A stretch of DNA of 64,000 nucleotides from the NCBI RefSeq assembly GCF_013410545.1, contig NZ_JACCFV010000001.1, forward strand, positions 3,038,001 to 3,102,000. The letters run 5' to 3'. Position 1 is the first letter of the stretch, and each line of letters begins with the position of its first letter. Source of the DNA: Pseudoclavibacter chungangensis. Lineage in GTDB: Bacteria; Actinomycetota; Actinomycetes; Actinomycetales; Microbacteriaceae. A model generated the notes under the pieces. It saw only the letters and a program-made list of their open reading frames with translations, was not told where the DNA came from and ran no database searches. Shown piece after piece: positions 60,968 to 64,000 of this stretch. Position numbers and translations under genes: made by a program.

Positions 60968-61956
60968 CCGCCCCGACCCCGAGCGGCGAGACGCTCACGA
61001 TGGCCGGCGCCCTCAACCGTGCCCTGCGCGACGCCCTCACCGAGGACGACCGCGTGGTCGTGTTCGGCGAGGACGTCGGCCCGCTCGGCGGCGTGTTCCG
61101 CGTCACCGACAAGCTGTACGGCGAGTTCGGTGACGCGCGAGTGAGCGACTCACCGCTCGCCGAGTCGGGCATCGTCGGCACCGCGATCGGCATGGCGATC
61201 TACGGCATGCGGCCGATCGTCGAGATGCAGTTCGACGCGTTCGCCTACCCGGCCTTCGAGCAGATCACCTCCCACCTCGCGAAGATGCGCAACCGCACGC
61301 GCGGCCGCGTCCGCCTCCCGATCGTCGTGCGCATCCCCTACGCGGGCGCGATCGGTGGCGTCGAGCACCACTCCGACTCCTCGGAGGCCTACTACGTCCA
61401 CACGCCCGGTCTCACGGTCGTCACGCCGTCGAACCCCGAGGACGCGTACGACATGCTGCGCGCCGCGATCGCGAGCGACGACCCCGTCGTGTTCCTCGAA
61501 CCGAAGAGCCGGTACTGGATGAAGGGCGTCGTCGATCCGGACGCCGAGACGCTGCCGCTGCACCGCGCGCGCGTGCTGCGCGAGGGGAACGACGTGACGA
61601 TCCTCGCGTACGGCCCGACCGTCGCGACGGCGCTCGCCACCGCCGAGCAGGGCGCCGAGGAGGGCCTCGACGCCGAGGTCGTCGACCTGCGCTCGCTCTC
61701 GCCGTTCGACGACGCCACGGTCGACGCGTCGGTGCGGAAGACGTCGCGCGCCGTCGTGATCCACGAGGCCGCCGGATTCGGTGGCTTCGGCGCCGAGGTC
61801 GCCGCGCGCGTGACGGAGCGGAACTTCTTCCACCTCGCCGCGCCCGTCGCGCGCATCACGGGCGCCGACATCCCATACCCGTCCCCCAAGCTCGAGCGCC
61901 ACTACCTGCCAACCCCCGATCGTGTGCTCGCGGCGATCGACACGTGGGAGTGGTGA
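60964..61956 (+). CDS. 2-oxoacid dehydrogenase E1 component beta subunit
   Basis: A 330-residue transketolase-like subunit. VVVFGEDVGPLGGVFRVTDKL near residue 35 holds the ThDP-contacting glutamate, followed by DSPLAESGIVGTAIGMAIYGMRPIVEMQF near 60 and the C-terminal domain with DLRSLSPFD and VIHEAAGFGGFGAEV. It forms the alpha2beta2 E1 with the preceding protein. The ATGA overlap ensures balanced synthesis. Confidence 0.95.
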   Translation: MTAPTPSGETLTMAGALNRALRDALTEDDRVVVFGEDVGPLGGVFRVTDKLYGEFGDARVSDSPLAESGIVGTAIGMAIYGMRPIVEMQFDAFAYPAFEQITSHLAKMRNRTRGRVRLPIVVRIPYAGAIGGVEHHSDSSEAYYVHTPGLTVVTPSNPEDAYDMLRAAIASDDPVVFLEPKSRYWMKGVVDPDAETLPLHRARVLREGNDVTILAYGPTVATALATAEQGAEEGLDAEVVDLRSLSPFDDATVDASVRKTSRAVVIHEAAGFGGFGAEVAARVTERNFFHLAAPVARITGADIPYPSPKLERHYLPTPDRVLAAIDTWEW

Positions 61957-61961
61957 ACCGC

Positions 61962-63527
61962 ATGACGAACAACGACTTCCTCCTGCCGGACCTCGGTGAG
62001 GGACTCACCGAGGCCGCGATCGTGAACTGGCTCGTCGCCGAGGGCGACCACGTCGACACCGACCAGCCCGTCGTCGAACTCGAGTCGGCGAAGTCGGTCG
62101 TCGAGCTCCCGACCCCGTACGCGGGCGTCGTGACGCGCCTGTACGGCGCCGTGGGGGAGGTGCTCCTCGCCGGGAGCCCGCTGCTCACGATCGCGTCGGC
62201 CGACGACGCCGGACCACCGACCGGACCCGGCACGCCCGCGACGCGACGACCGGACGGCACGGCCGCGCAGACCACCCCGGGCGACACCACGACAGTCACC
62301 GCGCCCGACGACGCCCAGCTCGCCGACCCCGTCGCGGGTGCCGCCGTCGACGCGGGCTCGGGCGCGGTCCTCGTCGGGTACGGGACGACCGAGCCGACGC
62401 GGCGACGCGCGGCCGCGGGCGCCGCACGCTTCGGCCCGGCGCGCCGCACGCCGGGTGCCGCGAGCGCCGCCACGGCCCGGGCCGAGCCGACATCGGGCGC
62501 CGGCTCGGCATCGGGAACCGGCTCGACATCGCTGACCGACTCGAGCGTGGCCGGGACACCCGCCGGCCGCTCCCCCGTCGTGTCACCGATCGTGCGCCGC
62601 CTCGCGCGGGAGCACGGCTTCGACGCGGCGTCGCTGCGTGGCAGCGGCCCCAACGGCCTCGTCCGCCGCGAGGACGTCGAAGCCGAGATCGCGGCACGCG
62701 ACGCGGTCCGGTCGACCGCCGTGGCGAACACCTCGCTCGAATCGTCGTCGCCCCGCACCGCAGGGTCCGTCGGCGCGACGGGTTCGGCGGCTCCGGGCCG
62801 GGCCGGCCGGGACGCGGTCGGGACCGGCGGCACCGTGGGCGACCGTTTCGTGCCGTTCTCGGCGGTGCAGGCCGCGGCGGCCGCGCACTTCGTCCGCTCC
62901 CGCACGACGATCCCGGAGGTGACGATCTGGCTCGATGTCGATGCGACGCCGCTCCTCGACGCGCGCGCTCGGCTCGCGGAGGCCACCGGTGAACGCTTCG
63001 GGCTCACGGCCCTCGTGTCGCGGTTCGCGCTCGCGGGCCTGCGACGGTTCCCCGCGCTCGGTGCCTCGCTCGACGAGGCGCGCGGCGGCATCGTCCAGCA
63101 CGACGAGGTCAACCTCGGCATCGCGGCGCAGACGGCCCGTGGCCTCATGGTGCCCGTCGTGCACGGCGCGTCCCGCATGACGACGCGCGAACTGCGCGAC
63201 GCGATCGGTGAGCTCGTGGTCGCGGCCGGCGAAGGCGTCTTCCCGCCGGAGCGGCTCCGTGGTGGCACGTTCACCGTCAACAACTACGGCGGGTTCGGGG
63301 TCGACGGGTCGACACCGATCATCAATCACCCCGAGGTCGCGATGCTCGGCATCGGCCGCCTCGTCGAGCGGCCGTGGGTCGTCGCGGGCGAGCTCGCCGT
63401 ACGGCGCGTGCTGACGCTCACGCTCACGTTCGATCACCGGGTGTGCGACGGCCAGGTCGCCTCGGCGTTCCTCACCTCCGTCGCCGCGAACATCGGGGAG
63501 CCCCTCTCGCTGCTCGCCGACGTCTGA
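61962..63527 (+). CDS. 2-oxoacid dehydrogenase E2 component, dihydrolipoamide acyltransferase
   Basis: A 521-residue E2. One lipoyl domain at residues about 5-80 carries the lipoylated lysine in ELESAKSVVELP. A Pro/Ala/Thr-rich linker of about 120 residues precedes a peripheral subunit-binding domain (SPIVRRLAREHGFDAASLRGSGPNGLVRREDVEAEIA). A second linker leads to the acyltransferase core ending in LTFDHRVCDGQVASAFL with the catalytic His and Asp. ATG 61962 is shown; GTG 61953 overlaps the E1beta stop as GTGA and is also possible. No E3 gene follows. Confidence 0.93.
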   Translation: MTNNDFLLPDLGEGLTEAAIVNWLVAEGDHVDTDQPVVELESAKSVVELPTPYAGVVTRLYGAVGEVLLAGSPLLTIASADDAGPPTGPGTPATRRPDGTAAQTTPGDTTTVTAPDDAQLADPVAGAAVDAGSGAVLVGYGTTEPTRRRAAAGAARFGPARRTPGAASAATARAEPTSGAGSASGTGSTSLTDSSVAGTPAGRSPVVSPIVRRLAREHGFDAASLRGSGPNGLVRREDVEAEIAARDAVRSTAVANTSLESSSPRTAGSVGATGSAAPGRAGRDAVGTGGTVGDRFVPFSAVQAAAAAHFVRSRTTIPEVTIWLDVDATPLLDARARLAEATGERFGLTALVSRFALAGLRRFPALGASLDEARGGIVQHDEVNLGIAAQTARGLMVPVVHGASRMTTRELRDAIGELVVAAGEGVFPPERLRGGTFTVNNYGGFGVDGSTPIINHPEVAMLGIGRLVERPWVVAGELAVRRVLTLTLTFDHRVCDGQVASAFLTSVAANIGEPLSLLADV

Positions 63528-63563
63528 CCCCGCCGTCCGGGCCTGCTCCGTCGACGTCGGGTG

Positions 63564-64000
63564 TCAGGCGAGCAGCTCGATGCCGTAGAGCCGCATGTAC
63601 GCCTCGGGATCCACGTAACCGGGCGGGACGTACCCCACCCCGATGTGCGGGAGCGCGAGCACGGCGGGGTCGGTGGTCGCGGTCGTGTTGACGCGGAAGT
63701 CGAGGTGGCAGCCGCTCGACTGTCCCGAGTTGCCGACGACCCCGATCGGCTGACCGGGTACGACCGTGTCGCCGGTCCGCACGAGCACGTCGGACTCGAA
63801 CATGTGCAGGTAGCTGACGACGGTCCCGTCGGGGGTCGTGATCCCGACCCATGCGTCCGACACCTGGGTGACCGTGCCGGGTCTCGCGGCGACGACGGGC
63901 GTGCCGCAGGGCATGTCGAAGTCGATCGCGGGGTGCCACGTGCTCGCGGCGCACTCGCCGTTCGGACCGTAGACGGGACACTCGCGTGGACCGACGCCGT
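63564..64000 (-). CDS. M23/LytM-family peptidase, C-terminal part, cut by window edge
   Basis: The last 145 codons of a secreted peptidase-like protein. STWHPAIDFDMPCGTPVVAARPGTVTQVS contains the first zinc ligands (His and Asp of HxxxD) and GQSSGCHLDFRV the third, where HLDF stands for the usual HLHF, so one active-site histidine is changed. VSYLHMFESDVLVRTGDTVVPGQPIGVVG is the expected strand-loop. The changed residue may mean a non-catalytic peptidoglycan-binding or regulatory role. The N-terminus with any signal peptide is outside the window. It is convergent with the E2 gene. Confidence 0.88.
   Translation of the reverse strand, partial: GVGPRECPVYGPNGECAASTWHPAIDFDMPCGTPVVAARPGTVTQVSDAWVGITTPDGTVVSYLHMFESDVLVRTGDTVVPGQPIGVVGNSGQSSGCHLDFRVNTTATTDPAVLALPHIGVGYVPPGYVDPEAYMRLYGIELLA

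Overview
The window is about 71% GC and almost fully coding. Genes are packed with 4-base ATGA/GTGA stop-start overlaps, GTG and TTG starts are common, and many genes begin directly at a predicted transcription start. It carries high-GC actinobacterial markers: a 32-residue basic bS22-type ribosomal protein beside a small HTH gene, an accessory SecA2, a system II cytochrome c maturation operon (CcdA/ResB/CcsB), and an FdhF/YdeP-type molybdoenzyme. I read it as the chromosome of an actinobacterium, probably Micrococcales and possibly Microbacteriaceae; the family is inference. I found no rRNA, tRNA, CRISPR array, phage or complete insertion sequence.

Layout. 1-3925: minus-strand cytochrome c maturation operon (phosphatase, TlpA, CcdA, ResB, start of CcsB), divergent from a short archaeal-type aspartyl-tRNA synthetase. 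5.4-7.7 kb: glutaredoxin, NhaA, bS22 and an HTH protein. 7.9-10.6 kb: TrkH/TrkA potassium uptake and a roadblock-like protein. 10.7-15.2 kb: an orphan sugar-type ABC ATPase, a J-domain membrane protein, ProC and a small unknown. 15.4-20.1 kb: a catabolic locus with an AraC regulator facing an MFS-alcohol dehydrogenase-MoaF-SnoaL operon whose last two genes are both frameshifted. 20.3-23.6 kb: tadA, upp, a Cys-rich leaderless mini-ORF and three DNA-binding proteins.

23.7-30.4 kb is a complete molybdenum cofactor island (mogA, moaE, moaA facing moaD, mobA, moaC, moeA, moeB). 30.7-36.5 kb is an oligopeptide/nickel-type ABC transporter with a copy of a long palindromic repeat on each side. An SRPBCC protein coupled to an FdhF/YdeP molybdoenzyme (37.6-40.5 kb) and FdhD (45.4-46.3 kb) are the likely users of the cofactor. 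Between them lie a 1158-residue repeat-like protein of unknown function and a YcaQ-type protein.

47-49 kb holds a PAP2 phosphatase and small membrane proteins. 49.2-53.6 kb is a methylcitrate-cycle operon (GntR regulator, PrpD, PrpB, PrpC) for propionyl-CoA. 53.8-57.2 kb has a membrane-anchored propeller-like protein, a lipoprotein esterase, an Lrp regulator and a DinB-like protein. 57.3-63.5 kb encodes SecA2 and a 2-oxoacid dehydrogenase E1alpha/E1beta/E2 operon, likely branched-chain type, whose products from Val and Ile would include propionyl-CoA. The window ends inside an M23 peptidase gene.

The least-explained features are the Cys-rich leaderless peptide near 21.6 kb, a 16-codon leaderless ORF coupled to secA2, the two palindromic repeats flanking the transporter, a 63-base near-perfect palindrome near 49.1 kb, and three apparent frameshifts.
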